Source of the DNA: Gp6-AA40 sp036274155
GTDB lineage: Bacteria; Acidobacteriota; Vicinamibacteria; Vicinamibacterales; UBA2999
Reading direction: 5' to 3'
Length of the DNA: 6,625 nt
Assembly (NCBI GenBank): GCA_036274155.1
Contig: DASUGH010000092.1
Location: 1 to 6,625, forward strand
Both the position numbers and the translations under genes were made by a program. Positions 4,947 through 6,625 of the stretch are shown piece after piece. The first letter of the stretch is position 1, and each line of letters begins with the position of its first letter. The notes beneath the pieces are model-generated. The model saw only the letters and a program-made list of their open reading frames with translations, ran no database searches and was not told the origin of the DNA.

Positions 4947-6625
4947 ATGCTCGACGCCATCAAGGGTCTGATCGACGGCGGCAAGCTTCAAAAGCAGTCC
5001 GACGAACTTCAACAGTTGATTGCCGCAGCACGCGAGCAGCAGGAGAAGTTGACCGCTGCGCTCGCCGCGGTGGCGACACAAGGTCCTGAGCTCGACAAGC
5101 TCACGGAACTGCTTCACACCATCGATCGCAAAGCCGACGACTCGACGGCGCGCGTCGACGCCGTGTCATCCCGTCTCCAGAAGCTCGAAGCCAGGACCAC
5201 GGCTCTCGCCGGTATCGACGGCCGCGTCCAGATCCTGATCGACGCGGCGAATCAGGCGCAGCAGACGGCCGCACGGCTCACCGGCCCGGGTGGAGAGCTT
5301 CAGTCACACCGGCTGCACGTGCAACGACTGTCCGCGCTGACCGTCGAGACGCAGGCGAGCGCGGCGGCGCTTCAGAAGGAGCACGCGGGGTTCGAGCAGT
5401 GCCTCGCCGACCTCGCCCGTTCGCGCACCGACGTGGCCGCTGCCATGGACAACGCCGGGCGGCTGCAGGCGGAAGTCGACCGTGTACGGACGGCAGTCAC
5501 CGATCTGTCGGCTGAATGTGCGGCGCTTCGAGACGTCTCCCGCGACGCGAAGCGGCATTCGCAGGAGGCAGCCGCCACGGTTCACGATCTGGAGCAGCGG
5601 CTCGAGACGCTGACCGAGATGGGACCGGCCAGCGCGGTCGTCGAAGAGAAGCTCACCGCCCTCAACTCCTTGTCCGAGTACGTCTCCCAGAAGACGCAGG
5701 CGCTCGAGGGTCAGAGGCAGACCGTCGACCGTGCGACCGCCGATGCCAGCCGGCTGAACGAGATGGTCTGGAACATGAACGCCCAGATCGGCAAGCTGAG
5801 AGAGGAGCTCACCGAAGCGGAACGCAGCCGCGAGACGATCGCGAAGATCGAACAGCTGGTCGAAGAGACCAATCAGAAACTCGATCACACGTCGAAGATC
5901 CGTGGCGAGTTCACGGCCGATGCCGCACGGTTCGAGCGCGACGGACACGCGCTGCTCCAGACGATTCGAGGTTCGCTCGACGCGCTGGCAATGGAGAAGT
6001 CGCAGTTCGACGCGTTCGACCTCCGCCTGCGCACCTTGCAGACATCGCTCGAAGGCGCCGAGGTGCGCATGAGCGCGCTGCTGGCGAAAGAGCATGATGT
6101 CACCGAGCTGCGTCAGCAGCTCGGTTCGCTCGACGGTCTCTACGAGGCGATGATTGCGCGCGCGAACGAGATCGCCAGCCGGCAGGCGGGTCTCGAAGGC
6201 CTGGCGGATCGCCTTACCCAGGTGGACGACCTCGCCAGGCAGACGTCGCTCCGCTACGACAGCCTGCTTGAAAGCCGGGGAGACCTGGAGTCGCTGCGGC
6301 GCGAGGTCCACGAGCTGCAGAAGTCCAGGAACGAGGCGGCGCAGCTGCGTGATCGCCTCGCCGGCGACCGCGCTGCCCTCGACGCCTTTGCTGAACGTGT
6401 GACCGCGCTGCGGGAGCGGACTCCCGCACTCGAGATCGAGATCGACGCGCTGCTGGGCAAGTTCTCGCAGGTCGATTCGGCGATGAAGCAGGCACGGCAG
6501 CTGGCGGAGATGGCCGTCGATCTCGACGCGCGTCTGACACGGCTCACGGGGCGGTCGGAGTTCGTCGAGGCGCTCGACGCCCGCGTCAACGCGCTGCATC
6601 TCGTCAGCGCCGACGTCGACCGGCG
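4947..6625 (+). CDS. Long coiled-coil protein, unknown function (3' end outside window)
   Basis: From ATG 4947 an open frame runs without a stop to the window edge, giving 559 full codons. AGGA at 4936-4939 lies 7 nt upstream, a good ribosome-binding site that decides the start; GTG 4845 is a weaker in-frame alternative. The product is almost wholly helical and heptad-like, rich in A, L, E, R, D and Q, with very few prolines (near 47, 114, 227 and 493) and one tryptophan (W275, in NEMVWNMNAQIGKL). It has no signal peptide or membrane segment in the part seen, and it starts MLDAIKGLIDGGKLQKQSDE. No Walker motif is visible, so it is not an SMC head. The register suggests repeated units such as LDARVNAL, IDGRVQIL and LADRLTQV. 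Likely roles are scaffolding or cytoskeleton-like organisation in the cytoplasm, by analogy only. It is divergent from comM. Similar long coiled coils occur, as I recall, in Acidobacteriota, without known function. Confidence 0.87.
   Translation, partial: MLDAIKGLIDGGKLQKQSDELQQLIAAAREQQEKLTAALAAVATQGPELDKLTELLHTIDRKADDSTARVDAVSSRLQKLEARTTALAGIDGRVQILIDAANQAQQTAARLTGPGGELQSHRLHVQRLSALTVETQASAAALQKEHAGFEQCLADLARSRTDVAAAMDNAGRLQAEVDRVRTAVTDLSAECAALRDVSRDAKRHSQEAAATVHDLEQRLETLTEMGPASAVVEEKLTALNSLSEYVSQKTQALEGQRQTVDRATADASRLNEMVWNMNAQIGKLREELTEAERSRETIAKIEQLVEETNQKLDHTSKIRGEFTADAARFERDGHALLQTIRGSLDALAMEKSQFDAFDLRLRTLQTSLEGAEVRMSALLAKEHDVTELRQQLGSLDGLYEAMIARANEIASRQAGLEGLADRLTQVDDLARQTSLRYDSLLESRGDLESLRREVHELQKSRNEAAQLRDRLAGDRAALDAFAERVTALRERTPALEIEIDALLGKFSQVDSAMKQARQLAEMAVDLDARLTRLTGRSEFVEALDARVNALHLVSADVDR

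Noticed and set aside
4505..4984. Minus-strand open frame with a CxxCxxC...C cluster (about 4723-4780) upstream of comM, resembling a zinc ribbon
   Set aside because: Its ATG lies inside the coiled-coil gene and its end lies deep in comM in another frame. The translation after the cysteines is Pro/Arg/Ala-rich shadow sequence. A short GTG start at 4810 exists but has no supporting ribosome-binding site.
5304..6599. 431-residue open frame antisense to the coiled-coil gene
   Set aside because: It is codon-aligned opposite the sense frame. Stops there require TTA, CTA or TCA sense codons, which are rare in this GC-rich gene, and it ends exactly at the Ser codon TCA at 5304-5306. The sense frame has a ribosome-binding site, heptad pattern and G/C third positions.

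Overview
The window is high-G+C bacterial DNA with densely packed genes. It holds six genes: four on the minus strand and two on the plus strand. Codons end mostly in G or C, and most other-frame ORFs are shadows of these genes. The gene set is typical of a large-genome, soil-type, diderm-like bacterium: an envelope M23 peptidase with a coiled coil, a ComM with the N-terminus seen in many deep-branching phyla, a Tat-exported protein and a very long coiled-coil protein. The protein sequences remind me most of Acidobacteriota (Vicinamibacteria-like). That placement is an impression from sequence style, not a database result. No RNA genes, CRISPR arrays, insertion sequences or integration sites were seen.

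Layout. (i) 13-978, minus: membrane-anchored M23 endopeptidase for cell-wall remodelling. (ii) 979-1102: short divergent spacer with a perfect 6-bp inverted repeat. (iii) 1103-1981, plus: ten-helix EamA/DMT-family transporter. (iv) 1982-2054: convergent spacer with a strong imperfect hairpin that could end transcription from both sides. (v) 4632 (or 4698) down to 2055, minus: a probable three-gene operon with 29- and 26-nt gaps, read in the order comM, a Tat-signal protein with a cysteine-bearing hydrophobic C-terminus, and a 98-residue three-helix membrane protein. (vi) 4633-4946: divergent regulatory region with a sigma70-like promoter pointing right. (vii) 4947 to the window edge, plus: at least 559 codons of an almost proline-free coiled-coil protein that continues beyond the window.

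Functional reading. comM is the only gene whose biochemical role is secure: a hexameric AAA+ branch-migration helicase for natural transformation. The two genes behind it are unrecognised, and their close spacing and good ribosome-binding sites make them the main candidates for something new. The M23 protein has the architecture of bactofilin-associated peptidases, but its would-be partner gene would lie just outside the left edge. The long coiled-coil gene diverges from comM and may share its control region.
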